From NCBI RefSeq assembly GCF_031877795.1, contig NC_133937.1, forward strand, positions 17,077,501 to 17,141,500: 64,000 nt of DNA, in the 5' to 3' direction. The stretch is from Strix aluco. Its lineage: Eukaryota; Chordata; Aves; Strigiformes; Strigidae. Numbering within the stretch: the stretch's first letter is position 1; every line of letters begins with the position of its first letter. A model generated the notes under the pieces. The model was not told the DNA's origin and searched no databases. It saw only the letters and a program-made list of their open reading frames with translations. Shown in pieces: positions 1-20,184 of the stretch. The position numbers were made by a program, and so were the translations under genes.

Positions 1-1035
1 AGAAAGCGGTATACAAGATCTCAAGCCCCACTTGCAGTGGGTTTTTGGTGAGGGTTTTTTTGTTTTCCTCCTGACAGACCTTAATTTCCATTCAGGGATG
101 ATCCAAGGTGGACACAAAGAAAGAACTGAGGGAAGCTATAAGCCTTTTGGCTACTCCATTAGCACCAGCTATGTGCTCCTATATTCCAAGATGCTGCTGA
201 AGCTACATAGCTTCACAGCCCTCTCTGCTTTGAAGGATGCATTTACCCTGCCCTCCAAGCATATCTGTGTTTGTACTACTGTGGTAACTAATGGCTCCAA
301 ACAGGGGAGGACTCCATGATACCAAATGCAGCACACATAGATAATAAGAAACAGCTCCTGCCTCCAAAAGTGGTCCTGATTTAAAACAAGGTGCAATGAG
401 GAGGATGAACCAGGTACAGAGAACGAGGTAAGAGGATGGAAAAGCTATTACATGAACAGGTGCTTTCACTGACTGTCTCTACACCCCTCTAGTTTTTTAG
501 CTACCTACAACCAACACACCATAAAGACTGAAACCATGAACCAGGATTTGAGGCTTTTTTTGGTCCAGAAGAGGGCAAAAATACAGCATAAAGCTATCCT
601 AATCCAGGGAAATTCAGCTGTTCCAACACACTTTCAAGCAAGCAATTACAAGTGATAGGGGGATTCTCTAGAGGAGTGTTAGGGGAGGCAGGGATTTAAA
701 TGCTGCTCTGAATTTTACAACAGGTGAAGGTACTTATCTACCCTGACCTGGCCCTGCTTTTTATGACTGGCTTTTTCCATTCTCAAGTGCCTAAAAAAGA
801 CAAGGGAGAGAAAGAGAAAGTGTGGGAGTATCCCTCTTCTTATCCCTGCCTGCAGCAAAGACAATGTTTAATTTATAGCATGCCTACTACACACACCCCT
901 CCACATCTTGTATCCCTCAGAATCCACACCAGAAGGGCATGACATTTCCTCCAGATTGCAACATGCTCATTCATTTTCAGATACCAGTGCTGCTGCTTAG
1001 GATGACTACTGCATACCAGGAAATTACTAGAAAGG

Positions 1036-1104
1036 AAAAAAAGAAAAAAAAAAAAACAACAACCCCCCCCCCCAAAACCCCCATGTGCCAAAAAAAAAAA
1101 AAAC
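1036..1104. repeat. Low-complexity A-rich/C-rich tract
   Basis: A run of adenines is followed by CAACAACC, a run of ten or more cytosines, AAAACCCCC and then another adenine run. It behaves as a simple-sequence tract. It produces spurious poly-lysine and poly-proline reading frames on both strands, which I left out. Confidence 0.85.
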
Positions 1105-3330
1105 ACCCGACACACACGTGGCAAGCTCTTTTCCAAGAAGATTATGCTAGAAAACTGGGCAGTGATCTGAAAAGACAACTTCAGATGAATAGACTCATAT
1201 GCAGCCCATGTACTTAACCTGTATGCCAACAAGCAATATAGCACAGCTCTGCTGTTCATCCCATCTGATTGTAGAAGGGTGGGAGTTGGAAGCTTTGTGC
1301 TGCCAAAATGCCAGCCACTAGCCAAAAGGTACATTTGGTTGCTTGTCAGTGCAGCAGATGTGAAATGGGCATCCCTTCCCTTCTCTGACCTCCTCAAGGA
1401 CAGTAAAAGCAGCTCCAGAGAAGGAAATAACAGAGGTCAGCAAAAGTAACTGATTTTCTGAAAGTTCTGGTTTTTGGCACTATTCCCACATCATGTTTTT
1501 CCCCCAGAAATTCATAAAGAAAATACAATCCCTTTAATATTTCTCTCTTGCATAAGAAAATGCAGGGATCTAAGGACATTCAGATTAAAAAAGAGAGTCA
1601 GTTCTCAATAGCAGCAAGGAAGGTTTGTGCTGACTGGATTAAGAGGAGAGTTGACCAGCATGTGGGAACACCAAACACGTAGGACTGAGACGCCACAGAA
1701 CCGTGAGCCTATATGAAATCTCTCAAATTCCTCTTACAAATACCCTGCTTACTCACTGCCTGTTGAAGCACTAAAACATGTCATGGGATATCTCAAACCT
1801 GAAGGCACATTCTTTAAATTCAATGGTCTTTTAAATACTGGGGAGAGACATTGCTCCACCTGGCCATGCAGCATGGAGAAGTACTGTGACCATAAATACT
1901 GCAGGAGACAGCAGGAAGGAAGGAGTTTCACTTCATGTCTCTACTCAAATCAGTACTGGGGAGAAAAAGGGTACAAAAAGAGTGCAAATAGGCAATGGAA
2001 AAATCTGTATGTAACAATTCTACCCTTAAATGAAATTCCTCTTAATAAAGACATGACAAAAAAAGTGATCTTGCTGCTTAACACAACAGTAAAATATCCG
2101 CCCAATCCTGTCATACTATAAAACACTAAAAAGAGGGAGTTAATTGCAGCAGCTATTAGACAGATGCCATGCAAAACAAAGACAGCAGAGATGTGAGCTG
2201 ATGCACAGAGGCTTCACAGAGTTACCATCCTGAAAGAGGAAAGGACACTTGCTTCTTGGTATGCTCACCACCTTCTAGAAACTCCATCAAAAACTGCCGA
2301 GCCAAAGATATTCAGTTTGGCCCTTGAATTATAAAATTCGCACATCTGCCTGCTAGGAAGATCTCCTGTATTACATATAACTTTAAGCAAGGTAACTAGA
2401 TAAACCTACCAGTGATGAGCTTTTTAAAAGTTATATTGTAATTTCAAATCAGAAACTGTATTTACAGCCACTGGGACACTGAAGTTATTATTATTTACAG
2501 AGCCATTCTTAATAGCATATTTATTTAATAAAATACATGTAAATTGTATGTGCTCATTAGAACAGTTAACCCAAGCAGATTTCTAACTTAATACAATAAT
2601 CCATAGCCTTCTCAGAGAACACCTCTTCTTCCCTGTTCACAGGAATTTATAGGGAACAGCCTCCTATTCTTAAAGTCAGGGTGTAAGAGATATATTCAAA
2701 GAGTTCTCAGGAATGACCAATGTTTTAACCTGTGCTGTCTAATCAGAATAGTAAGATTTTAACAACATGCTCCACTTAATCACAACCCAACAAGTCAAGT
2801 CTCCAGTCTCCATTTTCAGGCCCTCCTCTGATTGAGTTTGATCTGAGGATCAAACACAGTTCATTTCCTCAGCATCTCTTCTCACAGTGCAGGCTTGAAA
2901 AACAAATACCCCTTTCTTTGTCCAAGAGAGTATCTCATGAACGATTCATTTCTGGTCATTCTGTATCAGGTCCAGGATTTTTTCCCACCACCACTCACTG
3001 TGTTACATTAGAACAGACAAAAGGGAAGCAAGCTCCATAGTCTAAACGGCTTTCACAGTCTCAAAAGGAAGGGGGGTGATGGGGAGACAAGGGAGGGAGA
3101 AGCAACCCCTACAACCAACAGATCATACCCAGACAGTCATAACCAACTAATGATGAAAGTTAACATTTTGCTTTTACAAATATCTAGGAGGAACTGAACA
3201 ATGTTGATGCTGTGCACCGACTTAATGGACAATTAAGTTCCTTTATAATGGCAGAAATTAGTAACAAGCAGCAGGATTTTTCACTTCAGCCTTCCTACTA
3301 TTACCATGCGGTATTGCTTGGGTTGTAGTT

Positions 3331-3470
3331 TGTGCTGGAGATACTTAAAATACTTCACTCGGAGAAACTACTGTCCCTTAGAAAGGACTCTCAAAGAATC
3401 ATTTTGCTACCTCATAGGTTCAAGGCTCTGAAAATATGTTACCCCGAGGAAAACAGAAGTGAAGGATGAC
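3331..3470. repeat. Diverged direct repeat, copy A
   Basis: About 140 bp that aligns colinearly, with few or no gaps, to positions 5568-5710. The best preserved block is AGAATCATTTTGCTAC, followed in both copies by an AGG-T-CAAGGCTCT stretch and then a GTGAAG motif. The copies are clearly diverged (roughly three quarters identical by eye). They could be a local duplication or two fragments of the same old transposable element; I do not recognise the family. Confidence 0.7.
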
Positions 3471-5567
3471 TTGCTGTAGTACTACCAAACACTGGAAAGG
3501 AGCAGCTTTGCTTGAGCATGAGGTACTTTAGAGAACAAAACAGAACAATATATGGCATCACCCGGCAACACCAGCAAGCAGTAGTTTTTGCCGGGGACTC
3601 AGGAACATCTGATGTGTTGAGTCAAATGTTTTATGTGTATTAATGCCTAACAGAAGCCCTTAGCATCCTCCAAGTGGGTCAAAGCTCCCAACGCTCCAGA
3701 GAATCCTGAGGTACTCCTGGACTCCCACACTCCATCAGACTCTGCGTGGTGACAAGAGCGGTTCTCCAGTGCCTGCGCACCCTTATAGTCTTGTAGCTTT
3801 CTCTTGCATCTTACATGCATGGCCTCAGAAGAAAAGCATCTAGACTGCTTCTCTTTTTTCCTCTTACTTTACTTCATCTGTCCATTAAGAACAGACTAGT
3901 TGTCACTTTTGTGCTTTAAGACAGAAAATAGGTCTGATCCAACAGACTAGAGCCAGACTTTCAAGCATAGTGAATATTTGAGTCTGCACGTTTATTTTAG
4001 CACTGGAAGACCTACTAACCACCTCTAAGGACATGCCAATACAGAAACCCATGGAAAAGGTACAGAATTGGGAAGGAACAGTCAGCCTCATGTTTCCTAG
4101 GATTGTTATAGGACACATAACACTCAGTCCATTATGCTGCTTGCCCTTTTTAAGTCCAAGCTGATTGCACAATAAACACCAAGTCCACATTTCATGCCTT
4201 ATTTTAGGTATACAACAACTCTGTGGGTGCATAAACATCAAGAAGCTAAACAGTCCATGAAAGACACTGCAGCTAGGCTGGAAAAGTTACTAAACCCTGT
4301 TTGGTCAGAGAAACTGTCTCTGCCTTGGAACGAGACAAACAGCTTTTATTTTTCCAAAAGGCATTTCATCAGGAAGGTGTATGGCACACAGTAATTACCT
4401 ATGCTCTCAAAAGCGGTGAGACAGACGACCAGCTGCCTACCTATCCTCCTCCTGGCCTAGCTCCCAAGCGCTCTGGCATTTTCCACTGTTGCCTACATGA
4501 ATTAGACAGAAGACAAAGGCAAAGTGCATTAAGGTTTCTGCCAGTTGGGTAGCGCTTCGAGTTTTAAGGACCACAGCCTAGGATTCAGATACAACAGTTA
4601 CTGTTTACAACATGCTACAAATACCCTGTTAGGAAACATAACAGCTCTCTAACTGCAGAGCTGCTCTGCAGTGTGAAATATGTCAACAGGGCTTTGCCAG
4701 GGTACAGAGATGTTAAGTATTCTGCATGTCCTTGAAATCCAAGTGTTCATGCCACCAAGTCTGACTAGCCTCTCACATACACTCCCTGGATGGGAAATTG
4801 AAGGTGACTAGATTAATTTCAAACTTTATTTTCTTTTTAATTTCAAACCAAAATAGTGTTCACCGTTCTGCATCATTACCTTCTGTCCTTGTAACACAGG
4901 ACATATGAAAATCCAGATGCAAGTAAAGGCAGCTTCTCTTCAGAGATATGATGGGACCAAAATTTCAATTTACCTTCTCCAAGTTACCTGTTACCTCTGA
5001 AGCCTCATACAGAAAAAACACTTGCCTCTTTTTGAGGGAAGAACACTTACAATAACAAGCAGCTGCTGACTCAATTGCCCCATTTTCACAAGAGACTATA
5101 CTATTTCAAGTATTCCTTTGCTTAGCAGAGTCTTTACTGACATCATGCAGGTACAGTGTAATTTATTTCAGATAAAGGAGATCAAGAGAGAAAAACAGTA
5201 AAGCTCCCAGGAAACAGCACAGCATGACTGTGTTTCCCCTCTGTGGCAAAATGCAGCAACTTCAAGAACAAAATGGCACCAGAAACCATCTTTAAAAACA
5301 TAAAGGGGGGGGGAGAGAAAAGAAGACTAAAAGACTAGCAATTCTACAGCTGTACTTGTTACCCAAACAGATACAACGAATAAGGGACTATCTGCAAAAG
5401 AAGAGAAGTGCAACAGGGAATGTAAGGTGCAAAGGACTACAGGAAACACAAGGTGCAAAGGAAAGACTGTGAAGTAAATTTCTCCCAGGCATTTCTTCAA
5501 AGAGCATGCCAAATTCAGGAACAGATTCCATAGCAATTGTGCAATGTAACCTGAAAGAGCCAACTGT

Positions 5568-5710
5568 TGTCCAGGGATATTTATGATGCTTTATAGAGGG
5601 AAGCTATTATCCCTTGGAATGGACTACAGAAGAATCATTTTGCTACTTCACAGGTCCAAGGCTCTAAAAATCTGTGTTACACTTAGGAGAGTAAAAGTGA
5701 AGTATGCAGA
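5568..5710. repeat. Diverged direct repeat, copy B
   Basis: Second copy of the 3331-3470 sequence, in the same orientation about 2.2 kb downstream. Shared landmarks are a TATCCCTT/TGTCCCTT block, AGAATCATTTTGCTAC and CAAGGCTCT. The DNA between the copies shows no obvious gene. Confidence 0.7.
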
Positions 5711-8700
5711 AGTGATCAAAGGAGAACAGGCTGGTTTTATAGCCTGCAGGGGAAACAACTGATCATATATTCTTCCTATGACAAACAACCGAGAAAGTAA
5801 TTGAGAGCCTAGCAGAAACCAATGTTGTTACCTCAGCATTATTGATTTTGGGCAGACATCTTAATCTAACACATGACAAAACTTTGGTCATTGCAGTAAG
5901 ATATAGCTTTCAAGGAAAAATGATATTTATAAAGGTAGTTTATGGTTCAGTTAGAGATTCTTATGAAGTCAAGCCCAGGCTATAAAGGAATGGAAAGAAA
6001 GGGACTTCTTAAAAACAAAATGGATAGAAGGTTCGATTAAAAAGTGAAAATATGATTCAAGTATACTAAAGCAGAAGGATCTTCTGATCTTCAAAACACT
6101 AAAAGGAAGCAGTAAAAACATAACTTTAAAATACTCTAGTAAGAAAGCCTTATTCTTATCAAAAGGATGACTAGCACTGAAAAATTCACAGTGCACCTGT
6201 TAGGGGTTCTTTAAGCAAATTCTTATGAAATTTAACAGAAATGTTCCAATTGTTTATATTAAAAGGAGCTGAGGTTATTTAAAATATATATAACAAAATG
6301 AAGCCAGAACAGGATAAAACAATTAAAGTCTATATAGCCCTTTGTTAACATTCAAAGAAACACAACAGTAAAGAAATAAAAACTATTAATACTAAAGAGC
6401 AAAAGCATATAAAATTGTAACAATCATCTTCAGAATATATGTAGAGAGAAAAAAATGAGTTCAATTCATGGCAATTACTGAGAGTACATCTTCAATTTAA
6501 AAAAAAAAAAGTGGAGAAATAGAGGGAGCATTACTCACATTTAAAAAATTCTTTCCTACCTTCCCTCTGTTTCCTTCTACAAGCAATCTGCCCTCTGCAG
6601 TGTCAGACACTGCTCTCTGCACTTCCCACTCTCCTGTTTTCTGAGAGTATCTGAGCCTCCCCCCTGTCCTTTTCAGCCTGAAGGGGGCAATGCACCACAC
6701 ATGGAGTTTCAGGTGATGACGCCAGCTGGGCGCTCTCTCCAGCACATTATTTGCTAAATCCAGTACCACCTTCTACACACCTGCATTATACTAGCAAACC
6801 ACGGTTGTTGACTGATAGTCCCTTCTCTATTCTTCCCAACTGACAAACAGTCTACTAGGAATTCTTGATTTTAAGTCCCACAGTGAATAGTCTGGCATGA
6901 TTCTCACAAGCTTGTGACAAAATCTTACTCCTGAAAGGACAGTCTGACCTAGAGCTCTCTAGGAACCAGATCTATTGAGATGATCATTCATCGTTCTTTA
7001 ATATGCTTGGGGCAGACTATCTAACAACACCCCAGTCCTGCACCTTTCCTGCTATCATGCCACTGCCATTGTTTTTGTGTACTGGAAACTCTAGGACAAA
7101 TGCCCTTAAAGGAAGGGGAAAACCACTGGGCTTCCAAAACTAGCCTTCGTTTTTGGCATCTATTCACAGAGCTGATATGAAACAAATCCACTTTGCTGGC
7201 CTTTGACACAGATTTCTTCAGATGTAAAAAAAAAAAAAGACGCAAAAGATAATGGCACAGGAGAGCCTGGTTAATGAGGTGTCATGGCTATGGTTGATTT
7301 GTTCACCTCTTATTTTATTACGTGTATCACAGTGATAAGGAGCAAAATTTCTTACTTTTTTTTATGCACTATACAGCTTAAGACTTAAGTGGAGCAGCAT
7401 CTTGAGACTTACATCAGACATTGTAAGTAAAGCAGAATGCTCCACTTAAGTTGTACCTATTTCCATCACATGGGGACCATCTGCAGGAGGAAATGAATAC
7501 CAAGATTTACTCCACAGTAGCAAGCACCCATTGCACCACTGGCCATGCACTTGTTCCACATGTGAGACTGGGCCATGACCTGGAAGGAGATAATTCAGAA
7601 CAGTCTGTCATCTGTTTTGAAAAATTCAAGATGCCTCCGAACCACATCCTTCAGTGACAAACCCTCTTTGTCAGGAGAACTGCTTCTATCATTGGATCTG
7701 TCAAGCTGAGCCACTGAGCAAGCTATTTCACTGGGTCTCCCCCAGTCATGCTCAATTTGAGTCTTACAGTCCTTGATACTTGTGGGATATTTTCATAGAA
7801 GCCATTAACTTACATTGCACTGGGAATTACACTGCTTGGCAGGGGCTATCTCTCCTCATGATACCTGTATGTCCAAAGTTGAACCTAGTCTTGTAATGAG
7901 ATGGCAAAAAGTAGTCATATATATTCAAAATGTTGGCCTGTAAGCCAGTAAGGCCTGAAAATATTTACCAATATGTCAAAATGCTTCTAGCTGAAAACGG
8001 TTTCTAAACCATTCGCTGTTTGCAAGTTTAATGGCTTAAGGCTTATGGGCTCATGAATCACTAGCTTTCTTAGCAGCAGCATTTGAAATGTTGATACCTT
8101 AGCCTTGAAATAGATGTGAAGGTACCACAGCCTTTACAAGCTGTTATCGAAAGACATACTTTAAAAGCTCCCACAGAAGACTGAATGCGATAGAAGTAGC
8201 TGAGCAGGATGAAAGTAACCGAACCAACTTAGTTAAAGTCATTGTTCATGTCCACGTTCCATTTTAGTGATTACCCTCCAGTTGGACAATGAATCATATT
8301 AAAGGAAGCTTTGATACTTACAGTTTGTCTGATAAAAAATCCAGATGACTTTAGAAGCAATGATGAGTATTTGGGAAACTATTAGTCTTATTTCAAATTA
8401 CTGAATTCAACTATCAGAAGAAAATTTTGGAGAGCAATTCCATTTATCACAGATAAAAAAAAAAGATTGTACTATTCTTACAATCCCAAGATTTCAGTTG
8501 AGAAGATGTATGAACATTCATGGCAAAAAAATTGCTACAACAGATACATGTGGAATGAGTATCTCTAAGGTCAAGTAGGTTATGCCAGTAAATGGCAAAC
8601 ACTACATTACAGAACTGTAAAATGAAATGTTAAATGTACACTATATTACAGAGATAAGAGGTATGGAACAGACAAATACAATAGCAAAACCAACTGGAAG

Positions 8701-9019
8701 AAAAAAGAAATCTCAATTGTGAATAAAAAAATAATAATTCCATATACAGTCTTCTAAAATATGCCACCATCAATTGATTTATGTAGGTCTTGCAAGGGGA
8801 TCTACACTGTGTAGTGTAAAATTATAAAATATACATGTTTTGTCTACAATCCCTAAGATAGATGAATGAACACATAAATATGGTGAGTAAATTCTGTTTC
8901 AGTTTTAACCAAAGAGATTATGAAAATCCATTAAAATAAAACAAATAATAAACAAATACAATAGAATGCTTCTAGGTTTGTTTATCTGTGGATAGCTTAA
9001 AAGGTATGGGAATTCACAG

Positions 9020-9815
9020 CTTCCCATTTTTTCTGAGTAACTGGCCCCATCTATACATGCATTCATCCACCATGTCGATCCAGACAACTTGCAGATCTGC
9101 CTCTTCACTCCCATCTCCTTGCAGCCAGATTAAAACCACTATCTGTTTCAAACACCTCTCTGAGGATGGCTAAAATCAGCCTCAGCTCTCCAACTGTTCT
9201 CCTCCATCAATATAGATAAAAATGACAATTTTGCCTATCACTCAACTCATAACTCTTCATTTTCAACTCTAATTTCTCTCCAGGCCCTCCCATTCAACCA
9301 TATAAAAACAATGAGAAAGATTTTAACATATTTCCAAGATTATTTGTATACGTTCACCTTCACAACTAAAAACTTTTGTCAAGATCTCATCACCTTGATT
9401 ACTGCAACTTCTTTCCCCAGCTCTAATCTCATTCAAATCCCATTCAACCAGAATTCCATCTTAATCAGCATTTTCAGCAATTAGTTTAACCGTGTGAATG
9501 CATGAATGCATTCTTCTCTGGTTCCTCCTTGTATTTCGGCTTTTGTTCATTCTGCACTCATATTTGAGGTAAACTCCTTGTAAACACCTCCAAACCTCAT
9601 TTTCCTTCCTCCTGAATTCTCCTTAAAACTTAGCTGCTCTGATTTGCCCTGAGAAATTTGACTATTAGACTACTGCCAAGCACAGTGATCAATACAATCC
9701 AATTCTTAGACTTCCTGCCCATGACCATGTTTTTTACATTCATATCGTAAGCTTTTGGGGGCAAAACCCACTGTCTCCTTTCAGCTGTACATAAGCTCCA
9801 AACACATTTCTGCTT
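9020..9815 (+). mobile_element. Decayed L2/CR1-clade LINE 3' fragment
   Basis: A pyrimidine-rich plus-strand stretch with several landmarks of the 3' part of L2-type LINEs in order: CTCATCACCTTGATTACTGC at about 9388 (the reverse transcriptase C-terminal segment), a TCCTTAAAACTTA segment near 9620, and TCGTAAGCTTTTGGGGGCAA near 9746, which resembles the TTGTAAGCTCTTTGGGGC tail typical of these elements. The reading frame is destroyed by many changes. The right edge is better supported than the left; 9371-9810 is the diagnostic part. Family assignment is by remembered consensus, not by a search. Confidence 0.6.
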
Positions 9816-10212
9816 ACCAAACTAAATGCATATAGTATTTACACTTGCTTCTCAACAGTTTATGCAAATGCTGCCATGTTTTAGAGGACCATGTGACCGC
9901 TATCTTCATTGTAAACAGAGAACAATGCATGGGTAACCAAGATTTGAAGTAAGCACCATTTAAACTATGCTTGAAACCACACCAGCAACATTGCAGTCTG
10001 AATGAAGCAGACATAACATGCAACTCCACTGAATTCTTTCCAATGTCATAGGCCAATATAGCTTCAACTAAAGTATAGGGGTTACATCCAGTGAGTTGTG
10101 CTGTTTAAACATGACTATACACACTTCCTTCAAGGTGTCTGTGTTCTACAATGATTTTCCACCACAGAGTGAATATGATTTTTCAAAGGAGTCATCTTAT
10201 ACCCACCCTGGT

Positions 10213-10322
10213 CTAGTAAAACCATTCTAGCTGCCACTAGGGTTTAGTATGCATGTTGCCAGTAGACCTAGTAAAACCATGTCAGCAGCAACTATGGTTT
10301 AGTGCACATGTGGCAGGTAGGC
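10213..10322. repeat. Tandem duplication, two copies of a 55-bp unit
   Basis: Unit 1 starts at 10213 and unit 2 at 10268. Both begin CTAGTAAAACCAT and run through GCnnC-ACTA-GGTTTAGT and GCA-TGT-GCCAG/GGCAG-TAG. The copies differ at scattered positions, so the duplication is not recent. No coding sense is apparent. Confidence 0.8.
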
Positions 10323-13300
10323 TTTCAATCACTGGACAGTGGCTGAGCCACCCGCAGATTTTACTTCTTTATAGTGCAACAGTAAGACAATCAAGGCGGT
10401 TATATATTGCTCTTTACCACCACCTTGGAGCAGACTACAGAACACCACCAACATCCTGGAAGGCAGAGCTTGCCAGAACACATGGCTGAGCTCAGGTAGC
10501 TGACACATGAGAGAGTGAAGCAAGGAAGAAAAACAAAACAACAAAGAAAAAAAAATAAAATATGAGGTTAGCGGAAGGGAACAGCTTATTAAATTCACGG
10601 CAAGTCATTTAGCATTTTACACTGGTGCCTCAGTTACTAGGCACTACTGGTCTATCTAAAAATAGCTGCAAATGAAAGGCAGAAACCCAGAAGTGAGAGG
10701 ACAGTCTTGTCAGTAGGCTAATGCTCTGCCAGTCCCATTTCTATGGTAAGTCTGCACAGCTAGATGACACCATGGTGAATGGTGTGCAACATTCCCACAT
10801 ACAAAAACACTCCTGGAAGGAAAGTTTCAGTAGGAGAACAGGTTACTGCAGATATCAATTATCCAGTGAGTGCGAAGCTGTGGATAGATTATCAACATGA
10901 ATAAAGCGAGGATTCGCACGCCCTGAGGTCAGCCACTGACTAGCCAGTCTGCGTCCTGCCTGTCCTACTCCTTTCACAAAAGCGATCATGTTCTGGCTTC
11001 TGTCTGAAGATGCTGCCAAAGCCTTCCTACCCTTTCAGGAATACAGTTCCAGGGAGAAGACACTTTCAGGCACAGCAAATATGCCTACTGACTACAACAC
11101 TGCAAACAATCCTGATCTCCCATGAAATCTGCAACTGGACTGACCTCACAGATATAGGGAGCAGTGGGGTTTGTAACCAAGCCCCCTTCACACAGTTTTT
11201 ATCTCTAAGTAGCCTTCACCTTACTCAGCAAAATTAGTAGGCAGAAATCTACCCAAATGTTTAAATGCTCAAGTAACCACAGCACACTGCAAACGTGTCT
11301 AATTAATCTGATTAATCAAAGTTTCCTGTTCAGTAATATATCACAGAGCTATGTAAAATTAAAACTGCAATGTCTCAAAGAAAAGCAGTTGGCTCCTTTC
11401 TATTTAGTTGGAAGACTTTAACTCTTCCGCCACTCTAAGAAAGCATTTTATCTTGACTTAGGGATCTGTAAATCAGCTTCCTTATCCAAAGGAAACAATA
11501 CATTGTCCAATACACCGACACAGTAAAACACCTTCTGACACTGCCACCACTGGTAAGCTATTACTGCATAAAAACTTGGGGCAAAAAAAAAAAAGTTTCA
11601 GACACACGTTTAAGTACGTTAGCAATTCTGTTCACCAGTTCTCCGGGAGATTTCAGAAACTTGAAGTTTCCAGAGAGCTTCAAGTGAGGCAGCTCGTCGC
11701 GTTGAGAGTGCAACACAACATTGAAAGTTTACAAATTTAGAGTTTCATGAAAAAGTCAGCGTATCCCCCAGCTACTCTCTCTCCTGCTGCAGTTGTACAG
11801 AACAATCACTAGATGGAGCTGCACAGTCACAAATCTGATTTATGGCTGCTAGAAGAGTTTGTTGTCTACTACAGTTCTGTTTGGCCTAAAACTGACACAT
11901 TCCCGCGCTTCCTGATAACTCTTCTGAAAGATGGGATGAAATACTTTCATTTACAAAAGCAAAATGTACACAGAGAAAGTGATGAGATACTGAATGGGGA
12001 AAAAAAACCCAAAACACCAAAACGAGGAAACCAACAACACTCACAGCTTTAAAAATCAAATAAAGTTTAAAGTGAACTGAAAGGTATTTTACCTGCCAGA
12101 CAGATCAGATGTCTTGTTTTGTTCTGCAAGTCAGAAAGCACAGCAGACTCCTTAGTGCTTGACATGATTAGCTGCTGCAAAAGAAATACTAGTGCTTTGA
12201 GCTCAAGTCTTTGTAAATAAGGTCTAGCACACGCTAAAAATACAGTGATAGCCAAATCCATTTCCCATAAATGTCCTGGTGATATACTTAATCCTGCATT
12301 TAAGATGTACTTACAGAATAATCTTTTTCTGCTAACTGCATTGACACTAGACAGTTATGCTAGCATAAGAACAAAGCTGAAGTGTTATCATCCTAACCTA
12401 TCAGCACACAATTCATCTAGCTTTCTAGGGATTAACTATGTGCCAAAAGGGAAGTTTTACCTGCCTCTGTTGAGGCCAAGTTGCAACCCACTTCATTGCT
12501 GGGTATTCCTGGTCGGTGTGCAACATTGCTCATTTCATCTCCTGTAGAGTGACAAAATGATAGATCTTCACATCTTGCTTGGGTTTTGCAAAATTCAGGT
12601 ATTGACACTTCACGAAATGAAAATCAAATCCTCAGCCTGCCTTCAAAAGGCACTGCAGGGTCCTTTCAGCACATATCTACGTAATGAAATAAAAGCACAG
12701 AAAAGGGTTTTTTTTAGCCCAATTTCTAAGAAAAGATGTCAGCACAGTCACTGTTGGTTTATATATATATCAATTCCCTCTGCGACAGGTCAGACCAGGG
12801 AGATCCCTAAACAACCAGGCTGTCAAACAGTGGCAAAGGCACTGCCTCACCTCACCAGGAAGATGCTGCAGAAGGGGGCTGAAACAGCAGCAGAGGAAAC
12901 CAGGCCCCATTCCGCCTCTTGGGGAGATCTTTCTTGATCCCTCTCACCTGGAAACTCGCAGTTCTTTTGGTCGCAGGACTGAAGTCCCACAATCTTACGT
13001 GCTTTTTGAAAAGGAATCTGCTCGCACCTTGGCTGCAAAAACCATCAGTGCTAGGGGAAGGAGAGAGCACCTTCCCAGGACTAATTGGAGGCCCAAGACT
13101 CTCATGAGGACATTTCTCTGAAGAGTTCCACCGTCGGAGCCCATTACCAGTTCGCACAACATCTGGGTGTGTTTTAAAACGAAGTCTGCAGTGAAGGCGA
13201 CAGAACCCCCAGGTGCTGCTTTTGTGACTTTACACCCCGCTACAGAGTGCGGCACTGGAGAGGAAGGCGCTCATGTCCCGCGGCATGCCCATCCTCCCCC

Positions 13301-13491
13301 CAGCCCAGCCCCGGGCACCTCGAGGCGCGGGTGGCGTAAAACCCACCACAACCAACCAACGCGCCGGCGCCAATAGGACACGCCGGGCCGGCAGCCCCGA
13401 CGCCCCGCCCCGCCCCGCCCCGCCCGAGACCGGCCCGGGCCGCACCGCGCCGCTCTGCCCCGCACCGCGCCGCCCCCCTCCCGGCTCCGAA

Positions 13492-19966
<6,475 letters not shown>

Positions 19967-20178
19967 CTGGAGGAAGCCCAGCAGATGGGAAACAAGCAGC
20001 ATCAAATCATCAGGAAAAATGCAGGCAAAGCAGTATCAAAGATGGTTATTTAACCTATATCTCCACTGAATAGCATAGCCTGGAAAAGTAGACTTTACGA
20101 GCAGCAGGATCCTAAGGGCAGCTAAATTGGGAAGAGACACATATTTTGAGATCTACTATGGCTTCTTATTTTAATTGT

Positions 20179-20184
20179 AATAAA
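20179..20184 (+). terminator. COMTD1: COMTD1 poly(A) signal AATAAA
   Basis: A canonical AATAAA 213 nt after the stop codon, followed within about 25 nt by a GT-rich stretch (GTTGTCCTTGT) suitable as the downstream element. It implies a short 3'UTR of roughly 230 nt. Confidence 0.75.

Larger units (their letters stand above)
1..13219. other. Intergenic DNA upstream of COMTD1, no gene recognised
   Basis: This is AT-rich, interspersed single-copy DNA. The open reading frames here are short, lack family resemblance and are not bounded by convincing splice sites, so I call no gene. Recognisable contents, listed separately, are a homopolymer-rich tract near 1.05 kb, a diverged pair of repeats at 3.3 and 5.6 kb, an L2-like LINE tail near 9.0-9.8 kb and a 55-bp tandem duplication at 10.2 kb. 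By mammalian synteny the next gene on this side would be ZNF503, well beyond the window edge (family knowledge, not seen here). Confidence 0.6.

Noticed and set aside
873-1397. 174-codon minus-strand frame
   Set aside because: It spans poly(A)/poly(C) tracts giving phenylalanine and glycine runs; no coding evidence.
6025-6045. TTCGATTAA resembling a tRNA T-loop B box
   Set aside because: No matching A box or cloverleaf nearby.
13273-13491. In-frame upstream ATG extending COMTD1 by 73 residues
   Set aside because: It runs through the CCAAT and GC boxes, is low complexity, and would make the protein much longer than its orthologues.
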